From Rhodothermia bacterium (GTDB taxonomy: Bacteria; Bacteroidota; Rhodothermia; Rhodothermales; JAAAOL01), in the NCBI GenBank assembly GCA_030428385.1, contig JAUIDY010000045.1, forward strand, positions 1 to 44,775: a stretch of DNA of 44,775 nt, written 5' to 3'. The notes under the pieces are model-generated. The model worked only from the letters and a program-made list of their open reading frames with translations. It made no database searches and was not told where the DNA came from. Numbering within the stretch: the stretch's first letter is position 1; each line of letters begins with the position of its first letter. Of this stretch, positions 26,170-34,023 are shown piece by piece. Both the position numbers and the translations under genes were made by a program.

Positions 26170-28938
26170 ATGAATCCGCTAAAACAACTCCTCGACCATC
26201 AGCAGTCCTTCTGGCTGGATTATATCCAACGCAGCCTCTTCACCACCGGCGAACTGAATCGCTTGATCGAAGAAGACGGTCTTCGGGGCATGACCTCCAA
26301 CCCGGCCATCTTCGAAAAAGCCATCGCTGGATCGGATGACTATGACGATATGCTGCGCGATATTCTCGCCCAGAACCCGTATCTCGAACCCGTCGAGTTG
26401 TTCGAAGAACTTGCTATCATTGAAATTCAGAACGCCTGCGATGAACTGCGTCGCATCTATGACGCCTCAGACGCGCTGGACGGATACGTAAGTCTCGAAG
26501 TTGCTCCTACGCTTGCCCGCGAGACGGCAGGCACCATTGACGAAGCACGGCGGCTGTGGGCAGCCGTGGATCGCCCCAACCTGATGATAAAGGTACCGGC
26601 CACCCCCGAAGGCATCCCGGCCATCGAAACGCTCCTCGGCGACGGCATCAATGTGAACGTCACGTTGATGTTCTCGATGGATCATTACGAAGCCGTGGCC
26701 CATGCCTACATTCGCGGCCTCGAAACAGCGCTTACCCATGGGCACGACGTCTCGAAGATCGCCTCGGTCGCATCGTTTTTCGTCAGCCGCGTGGATTCCA
26801 AGATCGACGCCAAACTCACCGCCCTGGGCACGCCGGAGGCGCTGGCGCTCAAGGGCAAAGTCGCCATCGCCAACTCGAAAGTGACGTACAAGCGGTACAA
26901 AGAGATTTTCCACGGCGACGACTTCGCCCACCTCAAAGCCGCGGGCGCGGTCCCGCAGCGCGTCCTCTGGGCCTCCACCTCAACGAAAGACCCGTCGTAC
27001 CCCGACACACTCTACATCGACGAACTCATCGGCCCGGAGACGGTCAACACTATTCCACCTCAAACCGTAGACGCCTTCCGCGACCGGGGCTCGGTGCGCG
27101 GTGATACGGTGGAAGAAAACCTAGAAGAAGCCGAAGCACAACTAGCGCAACTGGCTGCCCTGGGCATCGACCTGGACCAAGCGACGGAAGAATTGCAGGA
27201 TGAGGGCGTGGTGAAGTTCGAAAAGCCCTTCGCCTCGCTGCTTGAAACCCTGGAAACCGAACGGGATCGCCTGCTCAGCGAACTGGCCAACGGGATGACA
27301 CAGTCGCTCGGTAGCGCCGAAGACGCGGTGGATCAGCGGCTGGGCTTGTGGGAGCAGGGTGCTTTTGCGCAGCGTATCTGGGACAAAGACCCCACGCTCT
27401 GGTCAGCGGAGTTTCAGAAAGAGTTGGGCGATCGCCTGGGCTGGCTCGACCTCCCCGACGCCATGCTGTTGCCTGCCCGCGACCTAAAAGCCTTCGCCGA
27501 AGCCACCCGCGACCAGTTTGATCATGTGGTGGTCCTGGGCATGGGCGGCTCGAGCCTGGCCCCGGATGTGTTCCGGCAAACGTTCGGCAGTGAAGACGGC
27601 TACCCCGACCTGCTAATGCTCGACAGCACGCACCCGCAAGCTGTTCACGACATCGAAGCCCAGATTAAGCTGACGCGCACCCTGTTTATCGTGGCCAGCA
27701 AAAGCGGCACGACAGCGGAAACGTTGTCGTTCTACCGCTATTTCTACGACAAACTCAAAACCGCGACCGAAACGCCCGGTGACCATTTTGTGGCTACCAC
27801 GGACCCCGGCTCCAAGCTGGAGTTTATGGCGTACGACCGGGAGTTCCTGCAGCTTTTCTCGGCCCCGCCCGAAGTGGGCGGTCGCTACTCGGCCCTAACC
27901 GTCTTTGGCCTTGTACCGGCTGCCAGCATCGGCATCGACATCAGCAAGCTGCTCGACCGCGCCTGGTTGATTTCGGAATACACCACGGAAGAAACCGCCG
28001 CCTCCGACAACCCCGCCCTGCAACTGGGCGCTTCCCTTGGTGAATTGGCCCGGAGCGGAAAGGATAAGGTCACGTTTGCAGCCTCTCCGGCTCTGGCGTC
28101 GTTCCCGATCTGGCTGGAACAACTCATCGCTGAGAGCACGGGCAAAAACGACACCGGCATCGTCCCTGTTGCCGATGAAGCCCTTGGCGCACCCGGCACC
28201 TACGGCAACGACCGCTTCTTTGTCTATTTCCACCTGGACGGTGATGCCGATGATGCCCAAGTCGCCGCCCTCAATGCGCTGGAAGCAGCCGGACACCCCA
28301 TCGCCCGCATCCGCCTCCGCGACCGCTTCGACCTCGGACGCGAGATGTTCCGTTGGGAATATGCGGTAGCTGCCGCCGGGGAAGCCCTCGGCATCCATCC
28401 GTTTAACCAGCCGAATGTGGAACTGGCCAAAATCCTCGCCCGCGAAGCCATGAAAAACGTGGGCGGCGACGGCGCCAGCCCCGGCGTGGAAGAAGTAAGC
28501 GCCGACAACGGGGCGCTGGCACAAGCCGTTCAAGACTGGCTCTCGAAAACAGAGGGCGGCGACTATCTCGCCCTCCACGCCTACGTGCCGCCGTCCGACG
28601 ACATGACGGAGACGCTCCAGCAATTGCGCCACGCCCTCCGCGACCAGACGAAGCTGGCCACGACGCTGGGCTACGGTCCCCGCTTTTTGCACTCGACGGG
28701 ACAGTTGCACAAAGGTGGTGCAAACACCATCCACGTCCTGCAACTGGTGGATTCCTCGGGCACCGACATTGCGGTGCCAGAAACCGACTTCACCTTCCGC
28801 CAACTGATCAACGCACAGGCACAGGGCGACTACCAGGCCCTGAAACAACGCGAACGGAATGTGCTGCGGATAAACCTTGGCAACGATCCAGCAGCCGGTT
28901 TGCAGCGCCTGCTCGACGCGATGTCGGCTACGGCGTAA
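26170..28938 (+). CDS. tal-pgi: Bifunctional transaldolase / glucose-6-phosphate isomerase
   Basis: One 922-residue reading frame contains two complete enzymes. Residues 1 to ~370 are transaldolase: MTSNPAIFEKAI, the Schiff-base Lys141 in NLMIKVPATPEG, NVTLMFS, SVASFFVSRVDSKID and the SNSKVTYK-like AIANSKVTYKRY. After a short acidic linker, residues ~385-922 are glucose-6-phosphate isomerase: VVLGMGGSSLAPDVF, FIVASKSGTTAET for phosphate binding, VGGRYSALTVFGLVP, and a C-terminal FLHSTGQLHKGG with the catalytic Lys region. Tal moves a dihydroxyacetone unit; Pgi interconverts glucose and fructose 6-phosphate, so the fusion links the product of transaldolase to the substrate supply of Zwf. The fusion type is known from some other bacteria. 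Start at ATG 26170. Confidence 0.95.
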   Translation: MNPLKQLLDHQQSFWLDYIQRSLFTTGELNRLIEEDGLRGMTSNPAIFEKAIAGSDDYDDMLRDILAQNPYLEPVELFEELAIIEIQNACDELRRIYDASDALDGYVSLEVAPTLARETAGTIDEARRLWAAVDRPNLMIKVPATPEGIPAIETLLGDGINVNVTLMFSMDHYEAVAHAYIRGLETALTHGHDVSKIASVASFFVSRVDSKIDAKLTALGTPEALALKGKVAIANSKVTYKRYKEIFHGDDFAHLKAAGAVPQRVLWASTSTKDPSYPDTLYIDELIGPETVNTIPPQTVDAFRDRGSVRGDTVEENLEEAEAQLAQLAALGIDLDQATEELQDEGVVKFEKPFASLLETLETERDRLLSELANGMTQSLGSAEDAVDQRLGLWEQGAFAQRIWDKDPTLWSAEFQKELGDRLGWLDLPDAMLLPARDLKAFAEATRDQFDHVVVLGMGGSSLAPDVFRQTFGSEDGYPDLLMLDSTHPQAVHDIEAQIKLTRTLFIVASKSGTTAETLSFYRYFYDKLKTATETPGDHFVATTDPGSKLEFMAYDREFLQLFSAPPEVGGRYSALTVFGLVPAASIGIDISKLLDRAWLISEYTTEETAASDNPALQLGASLGELARSGKDKVTFAASPALASFPIWLEQLIAESTGKNDTGIVPVADEALGAPGTYGNDRFFVYFHLDGDADDAQVAALNALEAAGHPIARIRLRDRFDLGREMFRWEYAVAAAGEALGIHPFNQPNVELAKILAREAMKNVGGDGASPGVEEVSADNGALAQAVQDWLSKTEGGDYLALHAYVPPSDDMTETLQQLRHALRDQTKLATTLGYGPRFLHSTGQLHKGGANTIHVLQLVDSSGTDIAVPETDFTFRQLINAQAQGDYQALKQRERNVLRINLGNDPAAGLQRLLDAMSATA

Positions 28939-28942
28939 GTGA

Positions 28943-29021
28943 GTGTGGGAGTGCATGAGCAGGGGCGTTCGGGAGGAATCAACTCCCAAACGCCCCCTCT
29001 CCCATACTCCCACACCTTTTT
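28943..29021 (+). terminator. Long two-part terminator hairpin between tal-pgi and gnd
   Basis: The outer stem GTGTGGGAGT/ACTCCCACAC (28943-28952 with 29006-29015) is perfect; the inner stem pairs 28962-28975 with 28983-28996 (13 of 14 bp, GGGGCGTT on the left, AACGCCCC on the right) around a 7-nt loop. A T5 run follows at 29017. It is an intrinsic terminator, unusually long, so gnd probably needs its own promoter or partial read-through. Confidence 0.8.
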
Positions 29022-29095
29022 CAGCACCGAATACTTTATCTAGCTCTCCTGCTAGAATTACTCCTCTTCCTTTTCATCACCCAACCTTGAGCCCC

Positions 29096-30004
29096 ATGAA
29101 ACTCGGCATGATTGGCCTAGGCAAGATGGGCGGCAACATGGCTGCCCGCTTGCTCCGTAACGGACACGAAGTCATTGGATATAACCGAAGCGATGGCCCC
29201 TACGAAGAACTTCGCAGCGAAGGTGGTGTCCCCACCGAAACCATCGAAGAACTGGTCTCCCTGCTCGACGGCCCGCGCTATGTGTGGCTAATGATCCCCG
29301 CCGGTAAACCCGTCGAAGACGCCATCGACAAGCTGATTCCCCTCCTCGACGAAGGCGACGTCATCATTGACGGCGGCAATACGTTTTACCAAGACACCAT
29401 GCGCCGGGCAGAGAAAGTGGCCGCCCACGGCCTCAAGTATGTTGATGTAGGCACCAGCGGCGGCATCTGGGGCATCACTGAAGGCTACAGCATGATGGTT
29501 GGCGGCGAAACCGACGTCGTCGATAACATGCGCCCCATCTTCGAAACGCTGGCTCCCGGTGCCGACCTTGGCTGGGGCCACATGGGACCTAGTGGTTCCG
29601 GGCACTTCGTCAAGATGGTGCACAACGGCATCGAATACGGCATCATGCAGGCCTACGCCGAAGGCTTCCACATCATGCGCGCCAAAGAAGTCTTTGGCCT
29701 CGACCTGCACCAGATCGCCGAGGTATGGCGCTTTGGGTCGGTTGTCCGCTCGTGGCTGCTGGACCTCACGGCCAACGCCCTCAATGAAGACGTGGACCTC
29801 AATGACATCGCGCCGTGGGTGAAAGACTCGGGCGAAGGCCGCTGGACGGTAAAGGAAGCCATCGACCTCGATGTGCCGGCCCCCGTCATCACCGACGCCC
29901 TCATCGCCCGCTTCGATTCTCGCGTGGAAGACTCCTACACACACAAGCTGTTGGCCGCCATGCGCAACCAGTTTGGCGGACACGCGATCAAGAAGGCCAA
30001 CTAG
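29096..30004 (+). CDS. gnd: 6-phosphogluconate dehydrogenase, decarboxylating, short form
   Basis: ATG at 29096 gives 302 residues, the length of the short (GndA-like) class rather than the ~470-residue form. The Rossmann motif is [16 protein letters not shown], followed by GYNRS, where Arg after the second strand favours NADP; then [16 protein letters not shown], and the catalytic region [19 protein letters not shown]. It oxidises and decarboxylates 6-phosphogluconate to ribulose 5-phosphate. The frame is open upstream to 28943, but that stretch is the terminator repeat and not coding. Confidence 0.95.
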   Translation: MKLGMIGLGKMGGNMAARLLRNGHEVIGYNRSDGPYEELRSEGGVPTETIEELVSLLDGPRYVWLMIPAGKPVEDAIDKLIPLLDEGDVIIDGGNTFYQDTMRRAEKVAAHGLKYVDVGTSGGIWGITEGYSMMVGGETDVVDNMRPIFETLAPGADLGWGHMGPSGSGHFVKMVHNGIEYGIMQAYAEGFHIMRAKEVFGLDLHQIAEVWRFGSVVRSWLLDLTANALNEDVDLNDIAPWVKDSGEGRWTVKEAIDLDVPAPVITDALIARFDSRVEDSYTHKLLAAMRNQFGGHAIKKAN

Positions 30005-30195
30005 GCCCGAAAAAATAAGGCACCGACTTTAAATGTACTTGCAGGTATCATGCCTGGGCTTGTTTTCGAATCTCAAGCAGGTTACTCCTCAATGAGATTT
30101 TGAAACAAGTTCAGGCTGACGCCGCTTGTTCAGGTTTCTGGGCCGCTAACGCGTTGTGATTGTTTCACCTCAGCATGATAAAAAACCAGGCTACT

Positions 30196-31647
30196 ATGTC
30201 TCGTGTTGTTGCTCCTCATATCTATGTCATTTTCGGTGCCACCGGCGACCTGACGCACCGCAAAATCTTGCCTGCCCTCTACAACATCGTCTCTCGTAAT
30301 GGCGTGGGCGAGAAATGCTACATTCTGGGGGCTTCCCGGAGTGACTGGACCGACGAGAAGTTTCGTGACGTAGCCCGCGACAGCCTGACAAAAAAAGGGC
30401 TTGATCTGACGTCCTGGAATGACAACCACGTGTTTTATCAAAGCCTGGGCAAAAAGTCGGATGACTTTGCTGGTCTAAAGGCCCGCATCGAAGCGCTGGA
30501 AGCAGAATTCAACTTACCGGGCAATCGGGTTTTCTACTTGTCCATTCCGCCGCAGGTCTACCCCTCCACCATTGAGGCGCTAGGCAACGCGGGCCTGAAC
30601 ACCAGTCCCGGCTGGACGCGGGTGGTGATTGAAAAACCGTTCGGGCATGACCTTGAGTCGGCGAAAGCGCTCAACCACACCGTGCATGCCCATTTCAGCG
30701 AAGAGCAGGTGTATCGGATCGATCACTATCTGGGCAAAGAGACCGTCCAGAACCTGTTGGTCTTCCGCTTCGCGAACGCCCTTTTTGAGTCGCAATGGAA
30801 TCGGGACCGCATCGAGCGGGTGGAGATCACGGTCGCCGAAAACCTGGGCATTGGCGGACGTGCCGGGTACTATGACCGCTCCGGGGCCCTCCGCGACATG
30901 GTGCAAAACCATATCGCCCAGTTGTTCACCCTGATCGCGATGGAGCCGCCCACCTGCTTCGAGGCCGACGCCATCCGGCAGGAGAAAATCAAAGTGCTTC
31001 AGGCCCTGCAACCCATCGATCCATTTGAAGATGTGGTGTTCGGGCAGTATACCGCGGGCGAAGTGGACGGCGAGGCCGTACCCGGCTACCGGGAAGAGGC
31101 CGATGTCCCGTCTGATTCGCGCACCGAAACCTATGTGGGGCTGCGGCTGCACGTGAACAACTGGCGCTGGCAAGGCGTGCCGTTTTATATCCGCACCGGC
31201 AAGCGCATGGCCGAGACCCTCACCCGGATTGCCGTGTGCTTCAACCGCGCCCCCGTCTCCATCTTCCGCAACAATGGCTCCCCCAACCTCAACCGCAATA
31301 TCCTCCTGATCACGTTGAAGCCGGAAGAAGGCTTCGACTTGCGGTTTGAAGTGAAGTCGCCCGGCGAGCCGTTCAACGTAAAAACCCAGCAGTTTCGCTT
31401 CCGCTACGACGACGTGTTCGGGCATGTGCCGGAAGCCTACGAAACCCTCATCTTCGATACGATGGTGGGTGACCAGACGCTGTTTGTGCACGCCGAAGAA
31501 GCTGAGATGTCGTGGAAATACTTTCTGCCACTGCTCACCCAGCATGTGGCCGTCTACCCGTACGCGGCTGGCAGTTGGGGACCGAGCAAAACCCAGACGC
31601 TGAATGAACACTGGAATGCCGGTGGCAATGCCTTAAGCAAAGGGTAA
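30196..31647 (+). CDS. zwf: Glucose-6-phosphate 1-dehydrogenase
   Basis: The protein (483 residues from ATG 30196; ATG 30175 and TTG 30160 are in-frame alternatives) carries IYVIFGATGDLTHRKILPALY for NADP binding, VVIEKPFGHD, the active-site block YRIDHYLGKETVQNLLVFRFAN, and the C-terminal YIRTGKRMAE. It is the first step of the oxidative branch, glucose 6-phosphate to 6-phosphogluconolactone. It lies 191 bp after gnd and 44 bp before pgl, so zwf-pgl form one transcription unit. No consensus promoter was found in the zwf leader. Confidence 0.97.
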   Translation: MSRVVAPHIYVIFGATGDLTHRKILPALYNIVSRNGVGEKCYILGASRSDWTDEKFRDVARDSLTKKGLDLTSWNDNHVFYQSLGKKSDDFAGLKARIEALEAEFNLPGNRVFYLSIPPQVYPSTIEALGNAGLNTSPGWTRVVIEKPFGHDLESAKALNHTVHAHFSEEQVYRIDHYLGKETVQNLLVFRFANALFESQWNRDRIERVEITVAENLGIGGRAGYYDRSGALRDMVQNHIAQLFTLIAMEPPTCFEADAIRQEKIKVLQALQPIDPFEDVVFGQYTAGEVDGEAVPGYREEADVPSDSRTETYVGLRLHVNNWRWQGVPFYIRTGKRMAETLTRIAVCFNRAPVSIFRNNGSPNLNRNILLITLKPEEGFDLRFEVKSPGEPFNVKTQQFRFRYDDVFGHVPEAYETLIFDTMVGDQTLFVHAEEAEMSWKYFLPLLTQHVAVYPYAAGSWGPSKTQTLNEHWNAGGNALSKG

Positions 31648-31691
31648 ACGCCCTGGATGTAGTTTTCCGCTGTGCCCTTCTTTTTTATCCG

Positions 31692-32465
31692 ATGACCCAA
31701 TTTACTAGCACGATCCGGGGGCACAACGCCCACGTTCACCTGTTTCCTGACCGTGAAGCCCTTAGCCACGCTGCGGTTGAATATCTACTCGACGCCATCG
31801 AGGCCACGCTGGCCTCACAGGAACGGTTCTCTTTTGTGCTGACGGGCGGAAGCAGCCCGCTCCGCATGTATGAACTGCTGGCAACCGATTTCCGCGACCG
31901 TATTCCGTGGGACCGTGTCGATTTGTTTTGGGGCGATGATCGCTACGTGGCCCCCGACGATCCCTCCAGCAATCAGGGGGTGGCCTTCGAGACCTTGATC
32001 GATTATGTGCCCATCTCGGACGCCAACGTCTACCCCATGCCCACCGGTACCAAACCGGCGGAAGCAGCCGCAAAACAGTATGCCGAGACGCTAAAGGGCT
32101 ATTTCGGAGACCAGCCCCCGTCGTTCGATCTGATTCTGCTCGGCCTCGGGCCGGATGGACACTTGGCCTCCCTGTTTCCCGAGAATCACCCAGAGCGTCA
32201 ACTTAAAAACCCCGAAGCGGTGCCTTGGATCGAGGCCATTATGGCTCCTGAACGCGTCTCGCCGCGACCGCGCCTCACCATGACGTTTCCGCTGATTAAT
32301 CAGGCCAAACGGGTGCTGTTCATCGTCCCAGGAGCCGCCAAGCAAGACGCCGTCGCCAACATCGTGAAGTCAGGTGAGGCTTCATTGCCCGGTGCCTTCG
32401 TGCATCCCCGAGGCGACCTCACGTGGTACATTGATGCCGACGCCTGGGGCGAAGAATCCGAATAA
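31692..32465 (+). CDS. pgl: 6-phosphogluconolactonase
   Basis: The 257-residue product belongs to the DevB/SOL (NagB-like) lactonases: FVLTGGSSPLRMYELL, VDLFWGDDRYVAPDDPSSNQG, LGLGPDGHLASLFP with the catalytic His region, and RLTMTFPLINQA. It hydrolyses 6-phosphogluconolactone made by Zwf. The length is normal. It is followed after 4 bp by a small open frame, so the two are probably translationally coupled. Confidence 0.96.
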   Translation: MTQFTSTIRGHNAHVHLFPDREALSHAAVEYLLDAIEATLASQERFSFVLTGGSSPLRMYELLATDFRDRIPWDRVDLFWGDDRYVAPDDPSSNQGVAFETLIDYVPISDANVYPMPTGTKPAEAAAKQYAETLKGYFGDQPPSFDLILLGLGPDGHLASLFPENHPERQLKNPEAVPWIEAIMAPERVSPRPRLTMTFPLINQAKRVLFIVPGAAKQDAVANIVKSGEASLPGAFVHPRGDLTWYIDADAWGEESE

Positions 32466-32469
32466 AACG

Positions 32470-32724
32470 ATGCCATTTATCGAGCTTCACGTGCGCACGG
32501 CCCGGATTGTCCACGGCTTCGACGACGCCCATCAAGAAATCGTCGAAGAAGTTAATGAGACCGAGTTTGTCCGTAAACTACTGGCCCTCGAGCGCATCCA
32601 GTCGGTATCGGAGCAATACCTCCTGGTAACATCTTCGCACGGGCGGGTGATGTACTGGGAATACGAGGAATCCCTGGACTACGTGAAACAGAAATTCCAT
32701 CTCCACGACCAGCTGCTCAGCTAG
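32470..32724 (+). CDS. Unrecognised 84-residue protein coupled to pgl
   Basis: ATG at 32470 lies 4 bp after the pgl stop, which supports translation. The product is soluble, acidic and probably alpha/beta: a first strand (MPFIELHVRTARIVHGF), an acidic helix with DDAHQEIVEEVNETEFVRKL, a central strand pair around EQYLLVTSSHGRVMYWEY and a final helix. No signal peptide, cysteine or known motif is seen. Being the last gene of the pentose phosphate cluster, it could be a small regulator or a stabilising partner, but nothing in the sequence shows this. The frame is open upstream into pgl in another phase. Confidence 0.65.
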   Translation: MPFIELHVRTARIVHGFDDAHQEIVEEVNETEFVRKLLALERIQSVSEQYLLVTSSHGRVMYWEYEESLDYVKQKFHLHDQLLS

Positions 32725-32728
32725 CACA

Positions 32729-32748
32729 GGCCCGTTTCCTAGCGGGCC
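32729..32748. terminator. GC hairpin between convergent genes
   Basis: GGCCCG and CGGGCC form a 6-bp all-GC stem with an 8-nt loop, placed between the 84-residue gene and the convergent YceI-TPR gene and overlapping the latter's stop. No T-run follows on either strand. Confidence 0.35.
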
Positions 32749-33773
32749 GCTGCTCTTCGAAGCGCAGCCTCCATGACAAAGGCAGCTGGGTTTAAGGGAT
32801 CGTGATGCTGCGCACGCTGTACCTGCGCCTGGGCGTTTTCTCGCTCATTCTGGGCCCATGCGATTTCTGCCAGTGCCAGATGGAAGTCTGCCCGTTCCAC
32901 CGGCTCCAGGTTTTCTGACATCAACTGAAGCGCGCTTTCAAATACAGCCGTTGCTTCAGCAAACCGTCCTTGTTGGTAAAACAACCACCCCGCCCGGTAC
33001 CATTGCCGAAAGCCAAAATTCCAGTCTTCCGGCTCGTTCGTAAGTAAGGTCTCTACACGTTGCAACGTAGACGCGAGTCCGTCGGCTTCGATGCCATCGC
33101 GCAGCACCGTCCCGATGCCGGAGCGACGCCACGGAAAAACCTCATTGGCGGCGTTGTAGCGGGCGGCACCAAAACTAATGTCGATACGAATAGAGTCCGA
33201 GACGATGGCATTCCAGAATTCGTTATCGTAGACCACCCCAAAGTCATTCCGGTTAATCGTAATTCCTCCTTCGAGGGCAAGGCGGCGATTCCCCCATTGA
33301 TCCACCCCATCCAGCGTCAGCACCGAAAATGGAATCGCAACGCGGCGTGAGACATCTCGTATTTGGAGATCCCCATGCATGACATAGCTTTCTCCGTGCG
33401 CCACGATGTCTGTGCTGCTAAAGGTCAGCTGGGGATGCGCTTCAACAGCAAAAAATTCTGTTTTTAGCAAGTCGTCGCGGCCCGGGTTCTGGGTATCCAG
33501 CGAAGCAATGTCAACCACTACCCGAAACAGCGATTGCGTCAAGTCATCGGGTGTAAAAAAAACGGCTGCCCGGTAGATATTAAACGTCCCTCGGACCCTT
33601 CCAAAACCCAGGTGCTGCGCCGTGAAGTCGAGCAGGGAGTGGCTGGTATCCAGTTCGTAGACCCGCCCTTCCAACGCATCTGCGGGGTCGGGAATGATCT
33701 GAGGCTGTGCCTGGGCACTCACCACGCTAAACGGTATGAGCAAAAGGAAGAGCAACAAGGATTGCATAGACAT
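32739..33773 (-). CDS. YceI-domain protein fused to a TPR-like tail, secreted
   Basis: The 344-residue protein has a signal peptide (to AQAQ), a YceI domain (about 37-203) beginning YELDTSHSLLDFTAQHLGFG with the features DLLKTEFFAVEAHPQLTF and MHGDLQIRDVSRRVAIPFSV, and a C-terminal helical region (about 245-344) with TPR-type pairs such as WLFYQQGRFAEATAVFESAL and DFHLALAEIAWAQNERENAQ. YceI proteins are lipocalin-like barrels that bind isoprenoid or amide lipids; the usual length is ~190 residues. The added repeat tail suggests a protein partner. It is periplasmic by prediction. Confidence 0.87.
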   Translation of the reverse strand: MSMQSLLLFLLLIPFSVVSAQAQPQIIPDPADALEGRVYELDTSHSLLDFTAQHLGFGRVRGTFNIYRAAVFFTPDDLTQSLFRVVVDIASLDTQNPGRDDLLKTEFFAVEAHPQLTFSSTDIVAHGESYVMHGDLQIRDVSRRVAIPFSVLTLDGVDQWGNRRLALEGGITINRNDFGVVYDNEFWNAIVSDSIRIDISFGAARYNAANEVFPWRRSGIGTVLRDGIEADGLASTLQRVETLLTNEPEDWNFGFRQWYRAGWLFYQQGRFAEATAVFESALQLMSENLEPVERADFHLALAEIAWAQNERENAQAQVQRAQHHDPLNPAAFVMEAALRRAAAR

Positions 33774-34023
33774 AGGCCGTTGGGCTCAGATTTTCGATGC
33801 CCACAGAATACACTGGTTGCTTCCTCCTGCCCTGATGAAAGGCTTAAGATTGTTTGAGGCTTTCTTTAGGTGATCCTCAGCGCCGCTGCTTTTTGGCCAA
33901 TGGATGGTGCAAGCCCCCGCATCGGCTTATTGCCCCAATCCGAAAACCCATGCTGCGTCCGAAACCTGAGGAGTTGCGTACTGTTTTTTTGCCCACGCTA
34001 TCCACCGACGGACCGATTCTCCG

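Noticed and set aside
27895-29013. Long antisense frame (372 residues) opposite tal-pgi
   Set aside because: It lies wholly opposite a clear enzyme gene, has no recognisable domain, and such long shadow frames are expected in high-GC coding DNA.
28943-29021. CRISPR-like or tandem repeat
   Set aside because: The two arms are inverted, not direct, with no spacer series; a terminator hairpin explains them.
30580-31611. Antisense frame of 343 residues opposite zwf
   Set aside because: Same reason: full overlap with zwf, low-complexity composition and no domain pattern.
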